The notes under the pieces: generated by a model
Seen by the model: the letters and a program-made list of their open reading frames with translations, nothing else
What the model was told of the DNA's origin: nothing
The model's database searches: none
Position numbers and translations under genes: made by a program
DNA from: Paenibacillus_AR mesotrionivorans
GTDB taxonomy: Bacteria > Bacillota > Bacilli > Paenibacillales > NBRC-103111
Reading direction: 5' to 3'
NCBI RefSeq assembly: GCF_046098205.1
Contig: NZ_JBJURJ010000016.1
Location: 124,001 to 188,000 of the forward strand
Length of the DNA stretch: 64,000 nt
In this document: piece by piece, positions 16,652 to 24,640 of the stretch
Position numbering within the stretch: position 1 is the first letter of the stretch
Layout: every line of letters begins with the position of its first letter

Positions 16652-17200
16652 TCATTTTTCGAAGAAATTGAAGTTGTAGTCATGTCCGCATCTCATCCAT
16701 AACATTCCCCACGGATCCCAATTGGGTGGCCAGAAAAATATCCGATTGACACGGACTCCATTAGTATCAAATATCTCAATTCCGATTGTACCGGCTTGCC
16801 CGCCGCCACTTGTATCGTTGTTGCCGTTACGAAAATATCCGGCTGCACTTGCACGGGGTTCAATAATGCCGGAGGTGAACCGGATATAAGTGCTGGGTGC
16901 GGCTACAAATAAATTCCAATTTTCTGCAAAGGTTCGATTCGGATTCCACCATGTCTGTTTTCCATAAGAACGAAGATAAACTCTTATCTTGTATCTGCCG
17001 CTTTGGTTATTAAACCTGATATAAGACTGGCCCCATTGGAGAGTATTGCAGGTACTGGTCTGGTCACAGCCGCACCTGCTTCTCCAATTGGGATTTCTCG
17101 TAGCAGAGGCATCATAGCTGAAGCTGACCGCTGTACGAAATACAGTTCGCCGGGAAACATTTTTGGGCTTTGCTTTTTTAATGGCCATTTTCTTTTCCAA
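16652..17200 (-). CDS. Hypothetical protein, 182 residues, no recognised family
   Basis: The TTG start at 17200 is set by AGGAGG 9 bp upstream; the gene ends before its own terminator. The product begins with a basic stretch (KKMAIKKAKPKNVSRR), has no signal peptide or membrane segment, and is rich in Trp, Arg and Asn with a CGCDQTSTC cluster and a late CGHDYNF. The pattern of beta-prone segments (YIRFNNQSGRYKIRVYLRSY) hints at a beta-sandwich. The gene is visibly AT-richer than its neighbours, which may mean recent transfer. I cannot assign a function. Confidence 0.7.
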   Translation of the reverse strand: MEKKMAIKKAKPKNVSRRTVFRTAVSFSYDASATRNPNWRSRCGCDQTSTCNTLQWGQSYIRFNNQSGRYKIRVYLRSYGKQTWWNPNRTFAENWNLFVAAPSTYIRFTSGIIEPRASAAGYFRNGNNDTSGGGQAGTIGIEIFDTNGVRVNRIFFWPPNWDPWGMLWMRCGHDYNFNFFEK

Positions 17201-17336
17201 TGGTTTATCCCTCCTATTAATCTATTCGCTTAATTATATGAATGGAAGAATAGAAGGGTTCTATGGATTGACCCATAAATTGTTTTTTTTGACCGAAAAA
17301 TGCCAATGTCCATGCCCAGGCTTGAATATAAAAAAA

Positions 17337-17354
17337 CCCGTCCATAGGGACGGG
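17337..17354 (-). terminator. Intrinsic terminator of the MFS exporter gene
   Basis: On the minus strand CCCGTCC-CTAT-GGACGGG is followed by TTTTTTTATATTC. Confidence 0.9.
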
Positions 17355-17378
17355 CGAATGTATGATTCTATTCTTCTA

Positions 17379-18890
17379 TCAATGCCCCACGTGCTTTGTA
17401 GCGTGTTTGCCTACCTTCACCCGCTTCACGAAGAAGGAGATCGCAAGGCCAAGCAGACATAGCACCATAGCAAACATAAACGCATTCTGTACGCCGGAGG
17501 TAAAACCTGCCAGCTTTTGCTCCGGGCTATCCGGGTTGGTCACACCCTTGAGATAGCTGGATTGTCCTGCGGCCAGGATGCTGACGGCTACTGCCGTGCC
17601 GATGGCGCCGGAGACCTGCTGCAGAGTGTTCATAATCGCTGTACCATGCGGATAATATTCAGGCGGCAGCTGGTTCAGTCCATTGGTTTGGGCCGGCATC
17701 ATAATCATGGAGATACCGATCATCATGACAATATGCAGGGTAATAATCATTCCCAGGGATGTCCCCGGATTGATACCTGTATACATATAGAGAGCTGCCG
17801 CGACGATAACCAGTCCTATAATCACAAGCCATTTGGGGCCAAATTTGTCAAACAGACGTCCCATCACCGGAGACAGAAAGCCGTTGAGCAAGCTTCCGGG
17901 CAGTAATACCAGCCCTGCTGTCAAGGCGCTGACGGCCATCCCTTGCTGCATGTACATGGGGAGAATCAGCATAGATGACAGCAGCATCATCATTGCTATG
18001 AAGATCAGGATCAGTCCAATGGTGAACATGGGGTAGCGGAAGGCACGCAGATCCATCATCGCCTCTTTCATCCGCAGCTGTCTGATGCTGAATAGCAATA
18101 AGGACACTGCGCCTACTACCAATGTAGCGATGACCACCGGACTCGACCAGCCGCCCCCGCTTTCTCCATGGCCTCCTGCACTGCTGAAGCCGTATACGAT
18201 ACCGCCGAAGCCCAAGGTGGATAAAATAATGGACAACACATCAATTTTAGGCTTCGTCAGCTTGGAGATATTCGGGAGGAACATCAATCCGCTGACCAAG
18301 GAAATCAGGAAAAACGGCAGCGAGATCCAGAAAATCCAATGCCAGCTGAAATTGGCCAGAATAAGCCCTGCAATGCTGGGTCCGCTTGCGGGAGCAAACA
18401 TAATCACAAGGCCGATCAGCCCCATGGCGGCGCCGCGTTTTTCAATAGGGAAAATCACGAGGATTGTATTAAACATCAGCGGCAGCAGCAAGGCAGTACC
18501 CACGGCCTGCAATACTCTGGCTACCAGCAGAATTTCGAAGCTGGGAGCCATGGCCGCCACCAAAGTGCCGGCAATGGAGAAAATCAGCGATGCTGTAAAC
18601 AACTGTCTGGTAGTAAACCACTGCAGCAGCAAACCCGAAACAGGCACTAGAACGCCTAGCACCAGCAGATAACCGGTGGTTAACCATTGAATGGTGGTGG
18701 GCCCAACCTGGAGCAAGCCCATTAACGGAGTTAATGCTACGTTTAATGCCGTTTCTCCAAACAGGCCGATAAAACCGCTGAGCAGCATGGCGAACAAAAT
18801 CGGGAATACTTTATACTGCTGTGCTTCTTGCTCTGTATCTCTTTCTTTCACGGCTGTTCCAGCCTTCATGGAAGCCTCCACGATTCCCAT
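17379..18890 (-). CDS. MFS multidrug exporter, DHA2 (EmrB/QacA) family
   Basis: About 500 residues with 14 predicted membrane segments, the DHA2 layout. It has the conserved start NVALTPLMGLLQVGPTTIQWL, the loop after helix 2 and motif C-like APASGPSIAGLI. It would expel drugs or other small toxic compounds using the proton gradient. The start is uncertain: a GTG at 18881 has GGGAGG at good distance and an ATG at 18869 has GGAGG close by. It stands alone with its own promoter, operator-like dyad and terminator. The substrate cannot be read from sequence. Confidence 0.88.
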   Translation of the reverse strand: MGIVEASMKAGTAVKERDTEQEAQQYKVFPILFAMLLSGFIGLFGETALNVALTPLMGLLQVGPTTIQWLTTGYLLVLGVLVPVSGLLLQWFTTRQLFTASLIFSIAGTLVAAMAPSFEILLVARVLQAVGTALLLPLMFNTILVIFPIEKRGAAMGLIGLVIMFAPASGPSIAGLILANFSWHWIFWISLPFFLISLVSGLMFLPNISKLTKPKIDVLSIILSTLGFGGIVYGFSSAGGHGESGGGWSSPVVIATLVVGAVSLLLFSIRQLRMKEAMMDLRAFRYPMFTIGLILIFIAMMMLLSSMLILPMYMQQGMAVSALTAGLVLLPGSLLNGFLSPVMGRLFDKFGPKWLVIIGLVIVAAALYMYTGINPGTSLGMIITLHIVMMIGISMIMMPAQTNGLNQLPPEYYPHGTAIMNTLQQVSGAIGTAVAVSILAAGQSSYLKGVTNPDSPEQKLAGFTSGVQNAFMFAMVLCLLGLAISFFVKRVKVGKHATKHVGH

Positions 18891-18942
18891 CCTCCCGTAT
18901 CTTGTCTCTCTCTTTGTATGTTCAACCTCAAGGGTCTATCTA

Positions 18943-18984
18943 ATTAAAGCAACATCGCGAATTTTTGTCAATCGTGTGACAAAA
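18943..18984 (-). promoter_or_regulatory. Promoter with overlapping inverted repeat (MFS exporter)
   Basis: On the minus strand TTGACA (18966-18971) and TTTAAT (18943-18948) are 17 bp apart. A perfect 8-bp dyad, TTTTGTCA-N6-TGACAAAA (18963-18984), covers the -35 box. This is the layout of a repressor site (TetR or MarR type) controlling the exporter; no regulator gene is adjacent. Confidence 0.65.
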
Positions 18985-19025
18985 TGAGGAACTTAAAAGC
19001 GCGGGAAGAGGCCGTCGTCTCCGTC

Positions 19026-19213
19026 CGCTAACGAATCTCACACACGCTACTTTGCCAATATCGGACATAATAAAAATCTAACGAACCTGTAACACGCTAT
19101 TCGCCCGTTTGGAAGGGTTTCCGCACAAATTCGGACAAATAGCGTGGCTAGGATTCGTTAGATTCTTGAAATGCCCTCATGTGATCAAATAGCGTTGCAC
19201 AGATTCGTTAGAG
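19026..19213. repeat. Intergenic four-unit element, copy 2
   Basis: Units at 19026-19053 and 19075-19103 (forward) and 19136-19166 and 19186-19213 (reverse) read TCTAACGAA, about eight variable bases, then ACGCTATTT. Spacing (49 bp between unit starts, 188 bp in all) equals copy 1. It fills the gap between the MFS promoter and the lipoprotein gene. Confidence 0.8.
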
Positions 19214-19256
19214 CTACTTCCAGTTAGCTTTCGCACAGCCCCTACTAAGATGAGCT

Positions 19257-19694
19257 TTACAGCCCTAAATTCTCAATACGGTTCACTAAGCCGGTTACAT
19301 CCTGGATGGTGTTTACGATTTCGGAGTTCTGAAGCTTATCCAGAGCAAGGTGGCCATTCTCCAAAGCTTGATTCACTTCGTCCAACAACAGCTTGTTTTT
19401 GTCGGTGAGCTGCTGGTGCAGATCCTTGGCAATAGCCGGAGCGTTGGCTGCATTAAATTGAAGAATATCTTCCTTCACCTTGATTACCCGATCCTCCAGC
19501 TTCTGAAAGGTTTCCGGATTGGTAGCGGCCTCCTTCATCATCTGTGGCGCCTGCTCGGCAAATTGGGCCAAGGAATTCATGTAGGCTTGAGTCTGCTCCA
19601 CGTATTGGACAGATTGGTTGGCACCTTCAATTACCGAGCATGCTCCTAACAGCATAGTGGAAAGGATCAATAAGAGTATCGGTGGTTTTTTCAT
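19257..19694 (-). CDS. Small lipoprotein (DUF6376-like)
   Basis: This 145-residue protein has a lipoprotein signal with lipobox LGAC at residues 16-19. The mature part is almost all helix, with long amphipathic stretches (VEQTQAYMNSLAQFAEQAPQ and NKLLLDEVNQALENGHLALD). It resembles the DUF6376 family of Bacillus lipoproteins, whose role is unknown. It is monocistronic. Confidence 0.78.
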   Translation of the reverse strand: MKKPPILLLILSTMLLGACSVIEGANQSVQYVEQTQAYMNSLAQFAEQAPQMMKEAATNPETFQKLEDRVIKVKEDILQFNAANAPAIAKDLHQQLTDKNKLLLDEVNQALENGHLALDKLQNSEIVNTIQDVTGLVNRIENLGL

Positions 19695-19779
19695 ACCATT
19701 ATCTCTTCCCTTCTGTTCTATGTTGGTGTTTGTTCACTAATACGCCACAATTGAGAATTGGTTTCATTTAAAAGCTAAT

Positions 19780-21444
19780 TCAGCTATTTTGGGCCATAAA
19801 CCGCCGCATACGCTCCACAATCCGCTGGTTACCCATTACTTTCATGAGGTCATAAAGATCAGGCGTTTGGTTCCTGTTCGTCAGCGCAACTCTGATTACC
19901 ATGGCGATGTCCCCTACATGACCCTTATATTGCTCAGGGTTAGCTTTATATTGCTTCATATCCTTGGCATAGCCCAAGTCCGCGGCAAGACTTTGTATTT
20001 CGCTGAACCAAACCTCCCTACCGCACTCCAATGAGAACAAATCGCTGTATCTTTGGATAATTGTTTGCGCTTGATCCATACGTATGGAATCCAGATGTAA
20101 ATAGCCGCTTGATGCATCCTCCTCAAACCACCCATCATAAAAGTAAGCAATCATGGGTTTGATCTCGGACCATTTAGCATAATCCTTCCTTGGTTTGGCG
20201 CTATTTCTCCCTATACTTAAAATCTTCAAGGTGTATTCTTTGTCCTTTTGAAGGGTTTCGAATAATTCAGAATCAAACTCCTTAGACCACTTGTACAATA
20301 ATTCATAAACATCTTCGCATGTGAGCCTTGAGATGACCTCCTTGCTGGTATCATTCAATTTATTCATGTCCAACAAAGCACCGCTGGAGTTCATTTTATC
20401 TGTCGAAATCAAATATTCATGGTAAGCCTTTTGCGGATTCACTGTTCTCCACTCTTCGAATCCGGAATTGATCAGATTCATGAAATATTCACCTAAAGCA
20501 AAACCAGGATAACCCTGTGTTTTGTAATATTCCGCAGTTCCATCAAGATCCTTCCTTTTGCTGAATTTGCGCTTAGAGGTTCCCTCCAGCTTCATAATTG
20601 GGGCGATATGCCCGTACTTCGGCAACGGAAAACCAAGGAGTTCAAACAGTTGAATATGGATGGGCAATGAAGAAAGCCATTCATCTGCTCTAATCACGTG
20701 GGTGGTTCCCATTAACCGGTCATCGATGGCATGGGCAAAATGATATGTCGGCAGGCCATTTGTTTTCATGATCACAATGTCCTGGTCATTCTCGGGGAAC
20801 GCAATCCTGCCCTTCACCAGGTCATAATGAATGACTTTTTTGTTGGGACTGCCGGAAGATCTCAGTCTGATCACAAAAGGCTTGCCTAGAGCAATTTCTT
20901 CCTGTGTTTGTTCGAATGTTATGCCTCGGTGTTTAGCCCACTCGCCGTAATAACCCGGTGTCGCCTTCGAATTCTGTTGGCTTTGCCTGATCTGGTTTAA
21001 ATCCTCGTCATTACAGAAGCAGGGATAAGCCAAACCTTCCCTGATCAAGTGCTTCAGAAATACACGGTAAATTCCATCACGTAAACTTTGTTTATAAGGT
21101 CCGTAGCTACCAACATCTTCGCCCGATAAGAACGGTCCTTCATCCCATTGGACTCCAAAATAAACCAAGGATTGAAGGATATTTTCCACACCCCCAGGTA
21201 CTTCGCGCTTTTTGTCCGTATCCTCGATTCTCAAATAGAAAACACCGTTGCTTTGATGAGCCAGTCTTTCCGAAATTAATGTCGCGTAAAGTCCGCCTAT
21301 ATTCAATGCGCCTGTTGGGCTTGGGGCGAAACGTGTAACCCTTGCTTCTGGAGGCAATTCCCTTGCGGGATACAATGAAAATATATCCTCCGGTACCTGA
21401 GCAACATCCGGAAACAACAATTCTGCCATCTGTTGGTGTGACAT
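19780..21444 (-). CDS. gltX: Glutamyl-tRNA synthetase, clostridial-type, with Asn in the HIGH motif
   Basis: I place the start at the ATG at 21444 (554 residues), with GGGAGGAG 9 bp upstream; the ORF is open further but that stretch is the T-box leader. The class I catalytic core is clear: VTRFAPSPTGALNIGGLYAT at 36-55, HFAHAIDDRLMGTTHVIRAD, and the KMSKS-like KRKFSKRKD. The first His of the HIGH motif (LHIGG in relatives) is Asn48. The overall sequence matches the long GluRS type found in clostridia rather than the ~485-residue bacillar enzyme. It would charge tRNA-Glu, perhaps as a second enzyme. Transcription is controlled by the T-box leader. Confidence 0.88.
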   Translation of the reverse strand: MSHQQMAELLFPDVAQVPEDIFSLYPARELPPEARVTRFAPSPTGALNIGGLYATLISERLAHQSNGVFYLRIEDTDKKREVPGGVENILQSLVYFGVQWDEGPFLSGEDVGSYGPYKQSLRDGIYRVFLKHLIREGLAYPCFCNDEDLNQIRQSQQNSKATPGYYGEWAKHRGITFEQTQEEIALGKPFVIRLRSSGSPNKKVIHYDLVKGRIAFPENDQDIVIMKTNGLPTYHFAHAIDDRLMGTTHVIRADEWLSSLPIHIQLFELLGFPLPKYGHIAPIMKLEGTSKRKFSKRKDLDGTAEYYKTQGYPGFALGEYFMNLINSGFEEWRTVNPQKAYHEYLISTDKMNSSGALLDMNKLNDTSKEVISRLTCEDVYELLYKWSKEFDSELFETLQKDKEYTLKILSIGRNSAKPRKDYAKWSEIKPMIAYFYDGWFEEDASSGYLHLDSIRMDQAQTIIQRYSDLFSLECGREVWFSEIQSLAADLGYAKDMKQYKANPEQYKGHVGDIAMVIRVALTNRNQTPDLYDLMKVMGNQRIVERMRRFMAQNS

Positions 21445-21464
21445 CTCAACTTTCTCCTCCCGGT

Positions 21465-21750
21465 TAAAATCAAAAAAGCCCTTCATCCTTCTGTTGAAGG
21501 ACGAAAGGCTATGCTTCCGCGTTACCACCTAAATTGGTTTAAAAACCCGCTTTGTACGCAGCACGAAGTACAATGGCTGCTGCAATCTTTAACGGGAAAC
21601 TCCCGGCAGACTTACTCCTGCTTTCAGTCCGCTGCTCCAAGGCTTCATTCATTAATGCCGGATACCCACTTTCACCGTTATGGGCTCTCTGCGATCCGGA
21701 GGATTAATTACTCTTCCTTTTCCCTGCATTTAACAATATGTGGATGTTAT
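21465..21750 (-). ncRNA. T-box riboswitch upstream of gltX
   Basis: The transcript leader contains the stem I AGAGAG element near 21690, a GGTGAAAGTGGG stretch, and the T-box itself, AGGTGGTAACGCGGAAGC (21513-21530). This is followed by a terminator hairpin CCTTTCGTCCTT / AAGGATGAAGG with a TTTTTT tail (about 21473-21508). Uncharged tRNA pairing with the T-box would form the antiterminator. The specifier could be GAA or GAG (both fit Glu) but I cannot fix it without folding. Confidence 0.92.
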
Positions 21751-21755
21751 AAGAT

Positions 21756-21785
21756 ACTATAATCCATAAATTCCCTGTATGTCAA
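21756..21785 (-). promoter_or_regulatory. Promoter of the T-box/gltX transcript
   Basis: On the minus strand TTGACA (21780-21785) and TATAGT (21756-21761) are 18 bp apart. Transcription would start near 21750. Confidence 0.8.
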
Positions 21786-21795
21786 TACACATTCC

Positions 21796-22683
21796 TCAAG
21801 TAATCGACGCCTGATAGATGGACTGAATGGAACGGGTCAAGGTGTCATTAAATTGTTCATCCGTTTGCGGATCGGACAAGCCTTCTGCCAAGGCGCGGGA
21901 GAAGCTGGCGATCAGGCCGTGATTGCGGGCCAACAGCTCATTGGCTTCCTCGCGGCTGTAACCGCCGGACAGTGCCACGATTCGGGCCACATGCGGATCG
22001 GCAATCAGATCCCGGTAGAAATTATCCTCTGTGGGAATAGACAGCTTCAGCATGACGGTTACATCCGGAGCAAGGGCAGACAGCTGCTTCTGGATCTCCC
22101 GCTTTAGGATCCGTTCCGCTTCCTGTTTTTCCGGGCTGTTGATATCAACCTCCGGTTCGATAATCGGAACAAGTCCGGCCGACCAGATCTGCTGCCCCAG
22201 AGCAAATTGCTGTTCCACCACCTGGCCAATGCCCTCTTCATTCGCCTCGTGAATAACGGAGCGCATTTTCGTTCCGAAAATATGCCGCTCCACCGCACGA
22301 CGGAGCAGATCATCAAAGCCGGGAATTGGCTTCAACAACTGAACCCCATTGCTTGTCTCCGCCAATCCCTTATCCACCTTCAGAAAAGGCACGATGCCTC
22401 TTTTTTCCCAAAGATAATCGGCTGTGTACAATCCGTCAATCTTGCGGTCCATAGTATTTTCGAAGAGGATGGCGCCCAATATGTATGCCGCGTCGAAAGC
22501 CGGGCTTTTGATGATGCGTGTCCTCATTTCATGAACCAGCGCAAACATCTCCTCATCACCGGAATAACGCTCCGACCCGATGCCATAGAACTGAAGAGCC
22601 TTGGGCGTACTTCCCCCGCTTTGATCCAGTGCTGCGATGAATCCTTTACCTGTACGGATCCGTTCCATTTGCGTTTGATTCAT
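21796..22683 (-). CDS. fda: Fructose-bisphosphate aldolase class I
   Basis: From the ATG at 22683 (GGGAGG 9 bp upstream) the protein has 295 residues, right for the class I aldolases of Staphylococcus/Bacillus (FdaB type). Hallmarks are FIAALDQSGGSTPKAL at the N-terminus, PFLKVDKGL, PIIEPEVDINS and the Schiff-base lysine region VTVMLKLSIPT. It cleaves fructose 1,6-bisphosphate without a metal. The longer open frame to 23052 overlaps the divergent gene and is rejected. Its stop is 11 bp from the gltX promoter's -35 box. Confidence 0.92.
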   Translation of the reverse strand: MNQTQMERIRTGKGFIAALDQSGGSTPKALQFYGIGSERYSGDEEMFALVHEMRTRIIKSPAFDAAYILGAILFENTMDRKIDGLYTADYLWEKRGIVPFLKVDKGLAETSNGVQLLKPIPGFDDLLRRAVERHIFGTKMRSVIHEANEEGIGQVVEQQFALGQQIWSAGLVPIIEPEVDINSPEKQEAERILKREIQKQLSALAPDVTVMLKLSIPTEDNFYRDLIADPHVARIVALSGGYSREEANELLARNHGLIASFSRALAEGLSDPQTDEQFNDTLTRSIQSIYQASIT

Positions 22684-22866
22684 ATTAGACGTTCCTCCCT
22701 GGTGGTTTGGTTTTATGTTGTCCATCGCCATACTGTATTTAAACCGGAATCGACGGAATGAAGCAGTAGAATACATCGAAATTATATATAATGAATCGTT
22801 CCCTTTCCTCTTCAGGGACAACCGAGTACAATATGGGAAAACAAGGAATGGAAACTGGTGATTCAT

Positions 22867-23352
22867 ATGACCCGTCTGGAAGTTTTGGAAATGCTGGCCG
22901 ATTTGAAAATATCCCATCAAATAATAGACCATCCCGCGGCCTATACGGTTGAAGAAATGGATGACCTTGCTCTGCCTGATACGCATCAAATTGCCAAAAA
23001 CCTGTTTCTCCGCGACGATAAAAAGCAGCACTACTATTTGGTGTCCATCCAAAAGGATAAAACGGTAAATCTCAAGACGCTGCGGAGCTTGCTTGGCACC
23101 AGACCCCTAAGCTTCGCTTCGGAAGAGGAGCTTTCTGCCTATTTGGGTCTAAAGAAAGGTGCCGTTACTCCATTTGGACTGCTGAATGATGTGGAGCAGA
23201 AGACCTGCTTTGTGCTGGATCAGGATTTACTGATGCTCCCCCGAATCGGTGTACACCCCAATGAAAATACGGCTACCGTATGGCTTCCTCCGGAAGACTT
23301 AGTGACGATCATGGAATCCAGGGGGAAACTGGTCCGGACCGTACACGTATAA
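22867..23352 (+). CDS. Prolyl-tRNA editing protein (YbaK/ProX family)
   Basis: This 161-residue protein starts at the ATG at 22867 (GGTGAT upstream; a GTG nine bases earlier is less likely). It has the PrdX/ProX pattern: HPAAYTVEEMDDLALPDTHQIAKNLFLRD, then KQHYYLVSIQKDKTVNL and the late VHPNENTATVWL. The family removes mischarged Ala from tRNA-Pro in the cytoplasm. It has its own bidirectional terminator. It is divergent from the aldolase gene. Confidence 0.9.
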   Translation: MTRLEVLEMLADLKISHQIIDHPAAYTVEEMDDLALPDTHQIAKNLFLRDDKKQHYYLVSIQKDKTVNLKTLRSLLGTRPLSFASEEELSAYLGLKKGAVTPFGLLNDVEQKTCFVLDQDLLMLPRIGVHPNENTATVWLPPEDLVTIMESRGKLVRTVHV

Positions 23353-23354
23353 AT

Positions 23355-23400
23355 AAAACAGCCGCGCCAACAGAAAAATCTGTTTGGACACGGCTGTTTT
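23355..23400. terminator. Bidirectional intrinsic terminator
   Basis: AAAACAGCCG / CGGCTGTTTT with an inner CCAA...TTGG stem lies between the convergent ProX and HTH genes. Confidence 0.9.
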
Positions 23401-23404
23401 TCTT

Positions 23405-24382
23405 CTATTCGGCGCTTGGGTTCAAACGCCCCGTTAACCAATCCTGCAGGGACAGGCCCTCCTGTTCCGCTCTCATCAGCAGTTCCTTCCTCTCTTGCTC
23501 CGAGACAAAAAAGGTAACGGGAACCAGCCCGGTATCGATAAGCGTACCGTCATACTTGGATATAACCTCACCCGATTTGATGAACAGCTTCAGCTTATCG
23601 ATGAGATCCGGGTGTGTGGCAGGCATTATCCCCAACAGGACAGATTTTCTTACTTCAAGGAGAATATGTCCGTTATTCAGTGACAGCTTCATATTGGCAG
23701 GGCCGGTTTGCTTGAAAAACTCCTCTATAATAGTGTAAATAATGGAGTCCTGTGACTGGGGTTTCGGAAATTCGAATTGGGCATAGCCGTATCCGTTAAC
23801 GGCCTTGCGTTCGGTGATTTCGATTAAGGGCTTCCAGCCTTGGCGGCGCGCTTCTTCGTAGCTGAGGGTTTCCCCGTCCCCTGTTCTCAGCTTGGCTTCG
23901 ATTTTCTTATTGTTCAGCCGCTTTAACTCCATCACCCTGGCCACAGCGCCATCCTTGCCGAAGGGCTGGTACAGGAAGACCCCGCTTTTTTTATCGTAAA
24001 TGGCATCCGACTTCCCGGAGTCCGGATGTTCGTTTTGGTAACGCTCCAGTTCCTCCTCTTTAATGAAGAAAGTCCGTTTGCCCCTGTATTCCTCCTCATA
24101 ATAACCAATCAAACCATCACGGATCAGCTTATGGATGAAGGTAGGGGATCTACCCAGACGGCGTCCTGCCTCCACTGAGGTCAGATCCTGTTTTACGTAG
24201 TTTCTCTTGAATGTCTCGACATCTGTTGCCCGGAACCGGTAACCTCCATCTCCACGATGGGTAGTTCGGTTCACGGGCTCCAGCCGTTTCTCCGTCTGCT
24301 CATGATTGATGATCTTGTAAAGAGAGGTGGTGGTGATACCAAGAAATTTCGCTGCTTCTGTCAAGCTTATGTATGTTTCCAT
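23405..24382 (-). CDS. Helix-turn-helix DNA-binding protein paired with a tyrosine recombinase
   Basis: The start is set at the ATG at 24382 because GAGGAA lies 7 bp upstream; the product has 325 residues. The N-terminal ~60 residues (ISLTEAAKFLGITTTSLYKI) are an excisionase/MerR-type helix-turn-helix. A second such motif follows at ~70-110 (LTSVEAGRRLGRSPTFIHKLIRDGLI). The remaining two thirds have no family I know, although FFKQTGPANMKLSLNNGHIL and VTFFVSEQERKELLMRAEQ suggest folded domains. It is transcribed away from the recombinase gene and may regulate it or act as its directionality factor. Confidence 0.75.
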   Translation of the reverse strand: METYISLTEAAKFLGITTTSLYKIINHEQTEKRLEPVNRTTHRGDGGYRFRATDVETFKRNYVKQDLTSVEAGRRLGRSPTFIHKLIRDGLIGYYEEEYRGKRTFFIKEEELERYQNEHPDSGKSDAIYDKKSGVFLYQPFGKDGAVARVMELKRLNNKKIEAKLRTGDGETLSYEEARRQGWKPLIEITERKAVNGYGYAQFEFPKPQSQDSIIYTIIEEFFKQTGPANMKLSLNNGHILLEVRKSVLLGIMPATHPDLIDKLKLFIKSGEVISKYDGTLIDTGLVPVTFFVSEQERKELLMRAEQEGLSLQDWLTGRLNPSAE

Positions 24383-24437
24383 TATCGTTCCTCGCATGAT
24401 TTTGTTTTATATTACTATAAACAATTACGAGAAATTT

Positions 24438-24460
24438 TTCAATTGACTGTTTCAATTGAA
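24438..24460. promoter_or_regulatory. Direct/palindromic repeats in the divergent HTH-recombinase promoter region
   Basis: TTCAATTGA occurs at 24438-24446 and again at 24451-24459, 13 bp apart; the second extends to the perfect palindrome TTCAATTGAA. The whole gap 24383-24640 is very AT-rich. It is a candidate operator for the HTH protein. Confidence 0.45.
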
Positions 24461-24640
24461 CATAACCTTTTAATTTTAGTAACATTTTAATTATGAATGC
24501 ATACTTTATGTACAAACTAAAAGAATGTACCGTTATTTTCGATTGGGCTATAGAAGTCACTTTTTATACATGAGTTTCCCTTTTGAAGATAAGGTTTGGT
24601 ATAATAGAAAAGTTATTTTATGTTCAGGCGGTGATGGATT

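Noticed and set aside
22684..23052. N-terminal extension of the aldolase
   Set aside because: It overlaps the divergent ProX gene and aldolases start at MNQTQMERI with GGGAGG upstream.
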